A stretch of 64,000 bases of DNA from Lunatibacter salilacus (GTDB lineage Bacteria > Bacteroidota > Bacteroidia > Cytophagales > Cyclobacteriaceae), in NCBI RefSeq assembly GCF_009797935.1, contig NZ_VOLC01000008.1:1-64000 (forward strand). Direction: 5' to 3'. Shown piece after piece: positions 46,985-57,095 of the stretch. Position numbers and translations under genes: made by a program. Each line of letters starts with the position of its first letter. Position 1 is the first letter of the stretch. The notes beneath the pieces were generated by a model that was given only the letters and a program-made list of their open reading frames with translations, did no database searches and had not been told where the DNA came from.

Positions 46985-49900
46985 ATGAGATTAATGACCG
47001 ATTCCATAAACTCCATTAAATGGGTCCAGGCAGTATTCCTCCTGGTTAGCCTGATTTATTTGGGAGCATGTTCCAAAGGGCCTGATTTTTCTTTTGGTGA
47101 GGGAGATAGAATTGCCATTGTCGGCAATTCCCTTGCCGAAAGATTCCAGCATGATGGCTGGTTGGAAACCTATTTTCAGGCAACTAATCCCAACCATAAG
47201 CTGGTTTTCAGAAATTTGGGCTATTCAGGAGACCAAGTGCATTACAGGCCTCGGTCCCATGAAGGCTTTGGGGATAGCGATAGTCATTTGTCCAATGTCC
47301 AAGCCAATGTTATATTTTCCTTTTTTGGCTACAACGAATCCTTTAACAACAAACCGGAAGAGTTTAAAAATCAGCTATCAAAGTGGATAGATCACGTACG
47401 TACTCAGAAATATGATGGGGTTAATGTACCTAAAATAGTGTTATTCTCACCTATAGCCCATGAGGACCTGGAAACCCACAATCTTCCTGACGGATCGGAA
47501 AACAATCCCAGATTAGCCGCTTATACCCAAGCCATGGCAGAGGTTGCAACGGAAAAAGAGGTGGTTTTTGTTGATTTGTTCAATGCAACTAAGGACATGT
47601 ATAATGCGACGGAGGAACCCTTGACCATCAATGGAATACATTTAAATGAATTGGGCAACAGGGAAGTGGGGAGATACATTGCGGAATCCCTGCTGGGGAA
47701 GACTTTGAACAGGGATGAGGTAGAAATCGATTCCATCCGCTCCTCCGTAAAGGAGAAAAACCTTTACTGGTTTCACCGCTACCGTGCCATCAGCGGTAAT
47801 GATGTTTGGGGGACACGCTCGGTGCAAGACGGGAATTATGAAACCCTCCAGAGAGAACTAAAGATGCTGGATGTCATGGTGGCCAATAGGGATGAAAAAA
47901 TATGGGCAAGGGCCAAGGGGGAAGATTTGGAAGTAGATGACAGTAACATGCCTGAACCCCTAATAGTAGGCACCCATATAGTAAGGGATATAAAGTATGT
48001 AGATCCTGAGGAAGCCATTGATAGAATGACTTATCCTGATGATCTTTCAATAAATCTCTATGCTTCCGAGGAGCAGTTTCCGGAAATCATCAATCCGGTT
48101 GCCCTGCAAGTGGATACCAAGGGGAACATATGGGTAGCATCTTGGTCCACTTACCCAAAATGGGAGCCTGGAAAACCTATGAACGATAGGTTAGTATATC
48201 TAAGCGATGAAGATGGGGATGGGAAGGCAGATAAGGTCACCACTTTTGCCTATGTTCCGCATCCTACCGGATTCGAATTCTGGAATGGGGGAGTTATTGT
48301 CATTTCTGCTCCGGATGTATGGTTCCTTAAGGATACGGATGGTGATGGAGTGGCAGATTATAAAGAGCGGATTTTTGGTGGATTGGGCTCAGATGACACC
48401 CACCATACAGCCAATAACCTCATTTATGCCCCGGATGGTAATATTTATTACCAGAGAGGGATTTTTATACTTGAAAATGTGGAAACCCCTTACCGCAGAA
48501 GTGAGGAATCTGGGACACCGGGACTTTATCGTTTTAACCCACGGACATTTGATTTTTCTTTCATGGTAGAAAATACACCCAATCCACATGGAATTAGTAT
48601 TGACAAATGGGGTAACCCGCTCATTACAGATGGCACCAGCGGAAGAGCTTTCCAGGTTTACTATAAAAGGACGGTTACCGCATCTTCAGATACCAATGAA
48701 TTTGACAAAAGGCCATTGTTCGAACAAACAGTCAGACCACTAACCTCCAACCAGATTTTGTCTAGCGAACATTTTCCGGACAAGTACCAGAATAATTTCC
48801 TGATCTATAATGCGATCGGTTTTCAGGGAATAAAGCGCTATCAATTGGAATACAAAGAGTTGGGCGTGGTAGAAGGCAGGGAGGTCGGAGACCTTGTTTA
48901 TACAGGAAATGATCCCACCTTCCGTCCTTCATCTGAGGCAACACCTAGGACTCTGCCTCCAGGGTATACAGGGGATCCCAATTTCCGCCCTTCAGATGGG
49001 GTAATAGGTCCCGATGGTGCCCTGTATTTTGGAGATTGGCACAATCCCGTAATTACCCATTCCCCCTATAACCTCAGGGATATTAACCGGGACCAATCCC
49101 ATGGTAGGATATACCGGATTACTGCCAAAAACAGAGCACTTCAAAAACCGGTATCCATATTTGGTGAACCGATTGAAAAGCTACTGGAATTGTTTCGTAG
49201 CCCTGTGGATGGTATCCGACACAGTGTCAGAGTGGAGTTGAGCGGAAGGGAAACGGATGAGGTGATTTCGAAAGCCAAAAAATATGCAGAATCACTTGAT
49301 CCCCAAAATATAGAGGATGCCCTTCCCATGTTGGAAATTTTATGGCTGCATCAGCAGCATAATGTGGTCAATAGGGATTTGCTTACCCTGGTTCTGAAGT
49401 CTCCGGAGGAAAAGGCCCGGATAGCAGCACAGAAGGTTGCCTGGTTTTGGAGTGACAGAAATTCCCACCAGATTGGTGGTTCGTCCTCTGAAATTTCCGG
49501 CATGCAGTTTCGGACCTTCTATGAAAAATTTTGGGACAATTCTGATTCTACAGTAAATGAGGAAACCCATGCCCATGTTGGATCTCCATCCCATGCGGCC
49601 CCAGCCCAAAATGCCTCTGGAAAACGGGTATTGGAGCTCCAAAATGAGCCTGTGGCGATATTGTCCATTGAAGCTGCCCAAATGGCATTTGATGTATCTG
49701 AATTTACCGTAAAAGCCAACCAAAAGGTGGAACTGACCCTGGACAATACCGATTTAATGGAACATAACCTCCTTATTGTTGAACCAGGATCGGCAGATGA
49801 AATTGCAAGTTTGGCTATAGCATTGGGTGAAGAAGGACCGACCAAGCAGTATATTCCAGAAAGTCCCAAAATTTTAGTGGCTTCTAAAATGTTGGCCGGA

Positions 49901-50017
49901 AAGACAAGTGAAACCTTAAAATTCAATGCCCCTGGAAAACCTGGAAATTATGAATTTGTATGCACCTTTCCCGGACATGCTCCGGTGATGAGGGGTATCA
50001 TGAAGGTGCTTCCATAA
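46985..50017 (+). CDS. Lipoprotein with SGNH hydrolase, dehydrogenase-type propeller and azurin-like copper domain
   Basis: The protein has 1010 residues, and a signal with lipobox LGAC. Domain 1 (about 30-235) is SGNH/GDSL-like, with Ser49 in GNSLAERF, but the usual Asp-x-x-His reads Asn216-Gly-Ile-His219. Domain 2 (about 340-740) is a glucose/sorbosone dehydrogenase-like propeller as in PVC 'membrane-bound dehydrogenase' proteins, with calcium-loop-like DEDGDGKAD and DTDGDGVAD. Domain 3 (about 890-1010) is a cupredoxin with all four type 1 copper ligands: His927, Cys993, His998 and Met1002. There is no CxxCH haem motif. It may oxidise a surface-bound sugar and pass electrons through copper. 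Confidence 0.83.
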   Translation: MRLMTDSINSIKWVQAVFLLVSLIYLGACSKGPDFSFGEGDRIAIVGNSLAERFQHDGWLETYFQATNPNHKLVFRNLGYSGDQVHYRPRSHEGFGDSDSHLSNVQANVIFSFFGYNESFNNKPEEFKNQLSKWIDHVRTQKYDGVNVPKIVLFSPIAHEDLETHNLPDGSENNPRLAAYTQAMAEVATEKEVVFVDLFNATKDMYNATEEPLTINGIHLNELGNREVGRYIAESLLGKTLNRDEVEIDSIRSSVKEKNLYWFHRYRAISGNDVWGTRSVQDGNYETLQRELKMLDVMVANRDEKIWARAKGEDLEVDDSNMPEPLIVGTHIVRDIKYVDPEEAIDRMTYPDDLSINLYASEEQFPEIINPVALQVDTKGNIWVASWSTYPKWEPGKPMNDRLVYLSDEDGDGKADKVTTFAYVPHPTGFEFWNGGVIVISAPDVWFLKDTDGDGVADYKERIFGGLGSDDTHHTANNLIYAPDGNIYYQRGIFILENVETPYRRSEESGTPGLYRFNPRTFDFSFMVENTPNPHGISIDKWGNPLITDGTSGRAFQVYYKRTVTASSDTNEFDKRPLFEQTVRPLTSNQILSSEHFPDKYQNNFLIYNAIGFQGIKRYQLEYKELGVVEGREVGDLVYTGNDPTFRPSSEATPRTLPPGYTGDPNFRPSDGVIGPDGALYFGDWHNPVITHSPYNLRDINRDQSHGRIYRITAKNRALQKPVSIFGEPIEKLLELFRSPVDGIRHSVRVELSGRETDEVISKAKKYAESLDPQNIEDALPMLEILWLHQQHNVVNRDLLTLVLKSPEEKARIAAQKVAWFWSDRNSHQIGGSSSEISGMQFRTFYEKFWDNSDSTVNEETHAHVGSPSHAAPAQNASGKRVLELQNEPVAILSIEAAQMAFDVSEFTVKANQKVELTLDNTDLMEHNLLIVEPGSADEIASLAIALGEEGPTKQYIPESPKILVASKMLAGKTSETLKFNAPGKPGNYEFVCTFPGHAPVMRGIMKVLP

Positions 50018-50077
50018 CTATCAGTTACCACCAAGTTTAGCTTAAATTCATTCAACAAAAGCAAAACAAAACAGCAT

Positions 50078-51001
50078 ATGGTCAAACCAATAATTAGGGT
50101 AGGTATTATTGGTCTTTCGGTTCACAGTGCGGACTTTACTGAGGTTCTAAATGCTGCGAATGCCCAATCAGAAGGCTTTCATAGCAAGGTAGTGGCAATT
50201 CACCACCCTAAAGGTAATGAGGATGTCGAATTCTCTGAAGAACAGCTCCGCAATTTCTCCGAAAGGATCCGCGATAAAGGTGTATATACTGTGAATTCCA
50301 TAGCCGAAGTCCTTGAGGGTGTAGATGCTGTCATGTTATTGACCAATGACGGCCGTCCTCACTTGGATCAGCTCGTTCCTGTACTAGAAGCAGGAAAACC
50401 AGTCTATATCGATAAGCCGTTGGCGGAAAATCTGCAAAATGTGCTTCGGATTTTCCACGCAGCTGACAATTACGGGGTGAAGATTTTCACTTCTTCTGCC
50501 CTGCGTTATGGCCCCCAAAACCAAAACTTCAAGGATGGGAAAGTGGTGGGGACAGTATTGGGGGCACACACGTATGGCCCTGCACCACTTCAAAAAGACC
50601 ATACCGATTTGTTCTGGGATGGAATCCATGGGGTAGAATCTCTTTTCAGTGTGATGGGAACTGGTTGCAAAACGGTGTCCAGAATCTGGAGCAATGAAAC
50701 AGATCTGTTGGTTGGGGAATGGTCGGGAGATCGGCTTGGCAGCTTCAGAGGAATCCGAAAAGGTAAAAATGGTTTTGGAGGGACTGTTTTTGGTGAAGAA
50801 GGAATTCAGCCAATTGGAAAATTTGAAGGCTATAATAAATTGGTAGCCGCCATTGATCAGTTTTTTTTGACGGGTAATTTGCCGGTTGAAGCAAGGGAAA
50901 CAATTGAAATTTATGCGTTTATGGAGGCAGCCGATGAGAGTAAAAGAAAAGGTGGAAAGCCAATCCATATCCAGGATACACTGAACCGATTTAAATTATA
51001 A
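50078..51001 (+). CDS. Cytoplasmic Gfo/Idh/MocA-family oxidoreductase (copy C)
   Basis: The protein has 307 residues and no signal. It is a close paralogue of copy A at 43058: VGIIGLSVHSADF, HHPKGNEDVEFSEEQL, TNDGRPHLDQ, HTDLFWDGIHGVE and FRGIRKGKNGFGGTVF all have counterparts there. Like copy A it has Ser and His/Ser where the second and third Gly of the dinucleotide motif should be. Lys is kept in YIDKPLA. The pair may act on the same compound on both sides of the inner membrane. The gaps are 60 bases upstream and 33 downstream. Confidence 0.87.
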   Translation: MVKPIIRVGIIGLSVHSADFTEVLNAANAQSEGFHSKVVAIHHPKGNEDVEFSEEQLRNFSERIRDKGVYTVNSIAEVLEGVDAVMLLTNDGRPHLDQLVPVLEAGKPVYIDKPLAENLQNVLRIFHAADNYGVKIFTSSALRYGPQNQNFKDGKVVGTVLGAHTYGPAPLQKDHTDLFWDGIHGVESLFSVMGTGCKTVSRIWSNETDLLVGEWSGDRLGSFRGIRKGKNGFGGTVFGEEGIQPIGKFEGYNKLVAAIDQFFLTGNLPVEARETIEIYAFMEAADESKRKGGKPIHIQDTLNRFKL

Positions 51002-51034
51002 TTCAATCAGTATTAATAAATAAATCATAATAAC

Positions 51035-51874
51035 ATGAAACTAAGTAGAATTAACAGACTTTTTAATGAAAAATCAGGAAAATGTTTTGATGTAGCCATC
51101 GATCATGGGTTTTTCAGTGAATTTACCTTTTTGAGCGGGATAGAGAATATTTCACAATCCGTAAAGGTATTGATTGATGCCGATCCGGATGCCATACAAT
51201 TGACAGTTGGACAGGCCCGGCATTTACAATCTGTTCCGGGTAAAAGGAAGCCGGCCCTGGTGTTAAGGACAGATGTTGCCAATGTTTACGGCCTTGAATT
51301 ACAAAAGGTGTTGTATAGCAGGATGATAGAAGAGCCAGTATTACAGGCCATCCGACTGGATGCGGCATGTGTGGTAGTCAATTTATTCAATATACCAGGG
51401 GCACCGGAAGTCACTGATCATTGTATTCAGAACATTTTGAAATTAAAACCAATGTGTGATTATTACGGGATGCCTTTAATGATAGAGCCCTTAGTGTTTC
51501 AGCCAAATGAAAAAGCTGGTGGCTATATGGTGGATGGCAATATCAAGTTGATTACCCCCATGGTAAGGCAGGCTGCAGAATTGGGTGCGGATTTGATCAA
51601 AGCTGATCCCACAGATGATGTGGAAGAATACCATAAAGTGATTGAAGTGGCAGGAGACATTCCAGTTTTGGTGAGAGGCGGTGGCCGGGCAAGTGATGAT
51701 GAGATTTTGGACAGGACCTACCGATTGATGAAGCAGGGAGCTAAAGGAATTGTGTATGGCAGAAATGTGGTCCAACATGCCAATCCTGGAGGAATGACCA
51801 GGGCACTAATGGCTATTGTACACAATGATGCTAAGCCGGAAGATGTCATTGGTTTGTTAAAATCCAATCGTTAG
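51035..51874 (+). CDS. DhnA/DeoC-type class I aldolase
   Basis: The protein has 279 residues and a TIM barrel. The N-terminus CFDVAIDHGFF and the late RGGGRASDDEIL match the DhnA/FbaB/LsrF group. The Schiff-base Lys is most likely Lys189 in ADLIKADPTDD. Known relatives include archaeal-type fructose-bisphosphate aldolase and LsrF of the AI-2 route. With the PfkB kinase two genes on, it fits a phosphorylated keto-sugar being cut into two three-carbon pieces or similar. The stop is one base before the start of copy D. The substrate is unknown. Confidence 0.86.
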   Translation: MKLSRINRLFNEKSGKCFDVAIDHGFFSEFTFLSGIENISQSVKVLIDADPDAIQLTVGQARHLQSVPGKRKPALVLRTDVANVYGLELQKVLYSRMIEEPVLQAIRLDAACVVVNLFNIPGAPEVTDHCIQNILKLKPMCDYYGMPLMIEPLVFQPNEKAGGYMVDGNIKLITPMVRQAAELGADLIKADPTDDVEEYHKVIEVAGDIPVLVRGGGRASDDEILDRTYRLMKQGAKGIVYGRNVVQHANPGGMTRALMAIVHNDAKPEDVIGLLKSNR

Positions 51875-51875
51875 A

Positions 51876-53000
51876 ATGAAAACAGTTAGCGTTGGAATAA
51901 TTGGTGGGGGCTTAATGGGGAAAGAGGTAGCAAGCGCATTTGGAAGATGGTTTGCATTGAATGACTACCCTTTGAAGGTGGAATTGAAAGCGGTTTGTGA
52001 TATTAATGAAGATACTCTAAATTGGTATAAGCAGATTCCTTCCATCGGATTATTGACTACTGATTATAAGAAATTGCTTGACGCTCCGGATCTGGATGTG
52101 ATTTATGTTGCGCTTCCCCATCACCTGCACCAACAGTACTATTTGGATGTAATTGCCTCAGGTAAAGATTTGTTTGCTGAGAAGCCCTTCGGAATTGATT
52201 TGGAAGCTGCTAACGCCATTAAGGAGAAAATTGACCAATCTAGTTGTTTTGTTAGGTGCAGTTCTGAAATGCCCTTTCTTCCTGGTGGGCAAAGAGTCAT
52301 TAAGGAAATTTTATCCGGAAGGCTTGGTAAAATCATCGAAGTTAGGGCGGGGTTTTGCCATTCCAGTGATATGGACCCACTCAAACCGATTAACTGGAAA
52401 AGACAATCCGAGTTTTGTGGTGAGATTGGGGTGATGGGCGATCTGGGAATGCACGTGATGCATATTCCGCTGAGGATGGGCTGGGTACCTAAAAGGGTAT
52501 ATGCCCAACTTCAGAAAATAGTAACCTCTAGGCCGGATGGAAAAGGCGGATGGAGTGAATGTGATACTTGGAACAATGCCCATCTCTCTTCCACACTCTC
52601 CATCGAAGACGAAGATGTGCCAATGCTGTTGGAAATGAAACGCCTTGCCCCAGGGGAAACCAATTCCTGGTACATTGAGGTATTGGGGACAGAAGGTGGA
52701 GTGAGATACAATACAAAGGATACCAAAGCTTTATGGACCTTCAAAAGGGAGAAAGAACAGGTTTGGCAAAGGTTGGACTTGGGTTTCCAGGTAGCCTTTC
52801 CCACAATTACCGGAGGGATATTTGAGCCTGGTTTTGCGGATTGCTTTATGCAGATGTTGGCTGCCTATTTCGCGGAAAGAGATGGGTTTTTGGGAGAAAG
52901 ATTTGGTTGTGTTACCCCTGAAGAAGCGGTGTTAAGTCATAAGTTATTTGCTGCTGCCTTAAAGTCTCATGTAACAAAAACGGTTATTGAAATACCTTAA
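51876..53000 (+). CDS. Gfo/Idh/MocA-family oxidoreductase (copy D)
   Basis: The protein has 374 residues, cytoplasmic. The dinucleotide motif is standard (VGIIGGGLMGKEVASAFGRW) and the catalytic motif is FAEKPFGID. The later GDLGMHVMHIPLRMGW supplies the substrate-side His. It is longer than the other copies and resembles inositol/sugar dehydrogenases with an extended beta-sheet domain. The gene starts one base after the aldolase stop, which suggests tight co-expression of the two. Confidence 0.9.
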   Translation: MKTVSVGIIGGGLMGKEVASAFGRWFALNDYPLKVELKAVCDINEDTLNWYKQIPSIGLLTTDYKKLLDAPDLDVIYVALPHHLHQQYYLDVIASGKDLFAEKPFGIDLEAANAIKEKIDQSSCFVRCSSEMPFLPGGQRVIKEILSGRLGKIIEVRAGFCHSSDMDPLKPINWKRQSEFCGEIGVMGDLGMHVMHIPLRMGWVPKRVYAQLQKIVTSRPDGKGGWSECDTWNNAHLSSTLSIEDEDVPMLLEMKRLAPGETNSWYIEVLGTEGGVRYNTKDTKALWTFKREKEQVWQRLDLGFQVAFPTITGGIFEPGFADCFMQMLAAYFAERDGFLGERFGCVTPEEAVLSHKLFAAALKSHVTKTVIEIP

Positions 53001-53045
53001 AACAACTTGGATGAAAAATCAACTTCATTTTAAACCCCGGTAGGT

Positions 53046-54095
53046 TTGAGCAGGACGACAGATATATCGGCAGAAAAAGAAAGAACAGGTATATTGGCGG
53101 GTGGAAATTGGATTCTGGATTTTATTAAAATGATTGATGTCTATCCGGATGAAAATGCACTGGCCAATATTACTGCCCAGAAATCAGGCAACGGAGGTGC
53201 GCCATTTAATGTACTGAAAGCGATTTGGAAAATGGGTTTTTCCATACCACTGGAAGGTGTGGGTGTCTTGGGAGATGACGACATTGGAGGGGAAATACTG
53301 CTTCAATGTTTGCAAATGGGGATCGCAACGAGACAGATGAAAACTCTGCCCGGGATTGGTACCTCCTACACCGATGTGATGACGGTATGTGCATCAGGAA
53401 AACGCACCTTTTTTCATTTCAGGGGAGCAAATGCTTTGTTGGAGGAAAAGGATTTTGATTTTCCGGTTTCCCAGGCAAAGATCTTTCACTTGGGCTATCT
53501 GCTTTTGTTGGATCATTTGGATATGATCCATCCCGATGGGTTTTCCGGTGCTGCCAAGGTTCTGAAAAAGGCGAAGGAGGCTGGTATGATTACTTCCTCA
53601 GATATTGTAAGCGAGCAATCCGACCGGTATCATCAGGTCATACCCCCTTCCCTGCCGTATATTGATTACCTTTTTATCAATGAATTGGAAGCGTATAAAC
53701 TTACAGGAATTCGGTTACTGGATCAGGAAGGGGAGGTTCTAGTTTTAAATGCCTACCAGGCGGCAGACAGGATATTGAAAATGGGAGTGCTGAGCTGGGT
53801 GATCATCCATTTTCCCAAAGGCGCATTGGCAGTGGACAAAACCGGGGCACAGATCCTTCATCCCGGCGTGGATTTGCCCACTCATCTGGTCAAAGGGACA
53901 GTGGGTGCAGGAGATGCTTTTGCAGCAGGGGTTTTGGTCGGGGTTCATGAGGGTTGGGAAATGAAAGACAGTTTAAAGCTTGGGGTCTCCGTTGCTGCCA
54001 GTAGCATTATGGATAGCACTGCATCGGAAGCCATATTGCCTTGGAAAGACTGTCTTCAGTTGGTAAATAAATTTGGCTATCGTGAAATAGGATAA
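53046..54095 (+). CDS. PfkB-family carbohydrate kinase
   Basis: The protein has 349 residues. It opens ILAGGNWILDFIKMIDVYP with the substrate-side GNGGAPFN, and has the ATP/catalytic motif GTVGAGDAFAAG with base Asp290. The first ATG in frame (MIDVYP) lies inside the fold, so the start must be TTG 53046; the in-frame upstream codons hit a stop. PfkB enzymes phosphorylate fructose, ribose, 2-keto-sugars, tagatose-6-P and others. The pairing with a DhnA-type aldolase resembles IolC/IolJ, LacC/LacD or LsrK/LsrF logic: phosphorylate a keto-sugar, then cleave it. Confidence 0.88.
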   Translation: MSRTTDISAEKERTGILAGGNWILDFIKMIDVYPDENALANITAQKSGNGGAPFNVLKAIWKMGFSIPLEGVGVLGDDDIGGEILLQCLQMGIATRQMKTLPGIGTSYTDVMTVCASGKRTFFHFRGANALLEEKDFDFPVSQAKIFHLGYLLLLDHLDMIHPDGFSGAAKVLKKAKEAGMITSSDIVSEQSDRYHQVIPPSLPYIDYLFINELEAYKLTGIRLLDQEGEVLVLNAYQAADRILKMGVLSWVIIHFPKGALAVDKTGAQILHPGVDLPTHLVKGTVGAGDAFAAGVLVGVHEGWEMKDSLKLGVSVAASSIMDSTASEAILPWKDCLQLVNKFGYREIG

Positions 54096-54131
54096 AATTT
54101 AAATCTCAATGTGAAAATAAATTAAATCACC

Positions 54132-55487
54132 ATGGAAGAAACACTTATTGAAAATCAAGCCAAAAAAGGCGATGAGGTCCGGTCAAGATTACCCCAATCT
54201 AAGCGCTTAGGCTTTTGGAGCAATACCTTTATCCTTTGGGGTCTGGTACTTACGGTGACCAGTTTGCTGGTAGGGGGCCTGGTAGGATCACAGCTTTCCT
54301 TCAGAGAGGCAATCATTGTTATAGCGATGGCAGGTGTATTTAATACAGTCATAGCCATGTTAATCGGAATAATCGGAGCAAGGACCGGATTCACCAGTGC
54401 AATGATTTTCAGGTATTCCTATGGTAATAAAGGTGTTTTGCTTCCGAATTTTATCATTGCGATTACCACCGTGATTTGGTTTGCGGTGATATTAAACCTT
54501 ACCAGGGATTCCTTTGTAGGAATCATAGGAGTTACCATTGAATCTTCCGTGTTTTTTTGGGGAATAACCCTTTTAATGGCCATTTTATTTTTGATACCTG
54601 CCTACAAGACCATGAAATGGATTGCTTACGTGGATTATTTGGCCGTACCTGCCATAGTTTTTATCTTAATAATCACCGTTTGGGGAGCACTGGATACTGG
54701 CGGTGGTTTGAAGGCTATCATTGAGAAATCTCCCATAGCTTCTGCTTCCGCCTTCGTGGTATTCACCTCTGCTGCCGGGGGCTGGTTGCATGCCAATACG
54801 GTCATTTCGGATTTTACCAGATTTTACAAAAATGGGAAACAGGCAGCTATTGGATTGTTTTTGACTTTTGGCGTGATGATGGTTTTTCAATATATCGGTG
54901 CCACTCTTGGGGCACTAGCCACCGGGGAATGGAATATCTTCCTGATTATGGACCAGTTTGGACTGTTGGAAATTTCCTTCTTTGCCATATTTCTGGGATC
55001 TTGGTCCACAGCCATGGCAGCAATTTATTTCGGTGCAAATATGATGGCCACGCCGCCAATGCCCAAGTATAAAACCGAAGAGAAAAACAGAAAGTTGGTT
55101 CTGTTGATTTCCTGGGGAATAGCCCTTTTTTTTGCATGGTACGGCCCAGATCAGATTTTTAACTTTTTCCTTCAGTTTTTAGCCTGGTTGATCGGACCCA
55201 TCGCCATAACCGTTATCATAGATTATTGGCTTTTTCCGGAGAAGAGGCAGCTTTATGAAGATAAAAATGGTCAGCCGGATATGGTCATCAATCCCGCAGC
55301 TTTTTTGGCCTGGATAGTCGGGTTTTTAGTAGGGTATTTTAGCCAGGAGTTTTTGATATCTTTGATAAATGGTATGGTAACCACCGGGATAATTTATTAT
55401 ACTTGGATGCGTATCGCTCTCAATCAGGGAATTACTCCCGAACTTCAAATTAAACGATTGTTTTCTTCTAATAATAAATCCAAATGA
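54132..55487 (+). CDS. NCS1-family (cytosine/purine/hydantoin-type) permease
   Basis: The protein has 451 residues and about 12 membrane segments. The N-terminal RLPQSKRLGFWSNTFILWGLV and the helix 6 region FVVFTSAAGGWLHANTVISDFTRF fit NCS1 transporters such as CodB and Mhp1. Characterised members take up nucleobases, hydantoins, allantoin or thiamine-like heterocycles with sodium or protons. It is the only inner-membrane transporter in the cluster, so the substrate may be a small heterocycle or amide-like compound, not a sugar oligomer. The last four bases (ATGA) hold the start of the next gene. Confidence 0.88.
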   Translation: MEETLIENQAKKGDEVRSRLPQSKRLGFWSNTFILWGLVLTVTSLLVGGLVGSQLSFREAIIVIAMAGVFNTVIAMLIGIIGARTGFTSAMIFRYSYGNKGVLLPNFIIAITTVIWFAVILNLTRDSFVGIIGVTIESSVFFWGITLLMAILFLIPAYKTMKWIAYVDYLAVPAIVFILIITVWGALDTGGGLKAIIEKSPIASASAFVVFTSAAGGWLHANTVISDFTRFYKNGKQAAIGLFLTFGVMMVFQYIGATLGALATGEWNIFLIMDQFGLLEISFFAIFLGSWSTAMAAIYFGANMMATPPMPKYKTEEKNRKLVLLISWGIALFFAWYGPDQIFNFFLQFLAWLIGPIAITVIIDYWLFPEKRQLYEDKNGQPDMVINPAAFLAWIVGFLVGYFSQEFLISLINGMVTTGIIYYTWMRIALNQGITPELQIKRLFSSNNKSK

Positions 55488-56989
55488 AAAATTCATTGCT
55501 TCGAATGGCCATGATGACAAGGAAGGGTATTCTACCTTGCGTAAAGTGGCAGAGTTGGGTAATGGTCCTATTGGTTTTGATGCTGGGACATTCAACTCTA
55601 TTTGGCCAAAATGGGAAAAACCGCTTCTTTCAGGCTGGTGCGTCCACAAGCAACATTACTCCCCCCCTTGGAGAGCCGATTGTGGGAAACTGGGATTCTC
55701 CTCCTGCCGATTATATCCACGACGAGCTTTTTGCCCGCTGTTTGGTGCTTGATGATGGGGAAACTAGGCTCGGGTTTGTGCTGGTGGACAATGTAGGGGT
55801 AAAGCAAGAAGTATTGGACGCTGCCAAGGAAATGATCCGTGAATCAACGGGAATCCCCACTACCCATATAATGATTGCTTCCACCCATACCCATTCGGCC
55901 ATTAGTGCCGGAGGAACGGGAGCAAAAAGAAGGGGATGGACGGAGGGCGAGCCCTTGGATGCCTACCAGTCGTTTATAGCATCTCGCATCGCCGATGGAG
56001 TGCGGATAGCCTTAAAGAATTTGGAACCTGCCCGCATAGGTTGGGGATCCGGCAGCGTTCCGCAGCATGTTTTTAACAGGAGATGGAAAATGAAACCGGG
56101 AACGCCCATCCCCAACCCACTGGGAGGGGATGATCTTGCCGTAATGAACCCCGGCGTTGCCAATCCCAATCTTTTGGAGCCAGCGGGTCCAACGGATCCA
56201 GAAGTATCTTATCTGTCGGTTCAGGCAGTTGACGGCAGGCCCTTGGCCCTTCTTGCTAATTACTCCCTGCATTATGTAGGTGGTGTACCCAAGGGCCATA
56301 TTTCGGCAGATTATTTTGGGGTGTTTGCTGACCGGATTCAGGAAATATTGCAGGCAGATGGACAGCATCCCCCATTTGTGGCCATGATGTCCAACGGTAC
56401 ATCCGGGGATGTCAACAACATCAATTTCAGGGGGCCATCGGTGAGCCATCCTCCTTATGGAAAAATGAAACTGGTGGCCGGGGATGTAGTCAGAGAGGTT
56501 TTAAGGGATTATCATGACATTGATTATCAGAACTGGGTAGAATTGAAGGCCAAACAAGAAAAAATTTCGCTTCAGGTCCGGAAGCCCGCACCTGAACTTT
56601 CAAAATTTGTAAACGAAGTCATGGCAAGACCCGAATCCGCGTCAGGTAGGCACGGGCTGGAGAAAACCTATGCTGAAAGGGTCATACAAATGGAAACGTG
56701 GCCGGATCAAATAAGTGTCATTATCCAGGCTTTCAAAATAGGGGATCTTGGGATTGGCGCGATTCCTTTTGAGACCTTTGCCGAGACCGGACTGGAGATC
56801 AAAGATAAAAGCCCCATGGATAAAACATTTACCATTTCCTTTGCCAACGGAAGTTTCGGTTACCTTCCCACTCCCCGGCAACACCAGTTGGGCGGGTATG
56901 AAACCTGGCTTTCTACCAGCAGGGTAGAAGAATCGGCATCAGAGAAAATTGTTGCCCAATTGTTAAACCTAATGTCTTCCATGGATTGA
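55484..56989 (+). CDS. Secreted neutral/alkaline ceramidase-family protein (copy B)
   Basis: The protein has 501 residues. A signal follows a basic N-terminus (VMVLLVLMLGHSTLFGQ). The ceramidase N-terminal domain is marked by QAGASTSNITPPLGEP, IASTHTHSA and NGTSGDVNNINF. The position of the ceramidase nucleophile is Asn311 (GDVNN in place of GDVSP), as in copies A and C. HVFNRRWKMKPGTP recurs in copy C. The C-terminal region (SFANGSFGYLPTPRQHQLGGYE) is close to that in copy C, so B and C are recent paralogues. The start overlaps the permease stop by four bases, hence strict coupling. Confidence 0.85.
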   Translation: MKNSLLRMAMMTRKGILPCVKWQSWVMVLLVLMLGHSTLFGQNGKNRFFQAGASTSNITPPLGEPIVGNWDSPPADYIHDELFARCLVLDDGETRLGFVLVDNVGVKQEVLDAAKEMIRESTGIPTTHIMIASTHTHSAISAGGTGAKRRGWTEGEPLDAYQSFIASRIADGVRIALKNLEPARIGWGSGSVPQHVFNRRWKMKPGTPIPNPLGGDDLAVMNPGVANPNLLEPAGPTDPEVSYLSVQAVDGRPLALLANYSLHYVGGVPKGHISADYFGVFADRIQEILQADGQHPPFVAMMSNGTSGDVNNINFRGPSVSHPPYGKMKLVAGDVVREVLRDYHDIDYQNWVELKAKQEKISLQVRKPAPELSKFVNEVMARPESASGRHGLEKTYAERVIQMETWPDQISVIIQAFKIGDLGIGAIPFETFAETGLEIKDKSPMDKTFTISFANGSFGYLPTPRQHQLGGYETWLSTSRVEESASEKIVAQLLNLMSSMD

Positions 56990-57095
56990 ACCAAAATTTA
57001 AATACCTTATTCCCTAAGGGAAATCTATTTTTCCGATAAGTATGATAAAAAGATAAATTGAAAAATCGGATTTTGTTAAAATTTAATATACACCA

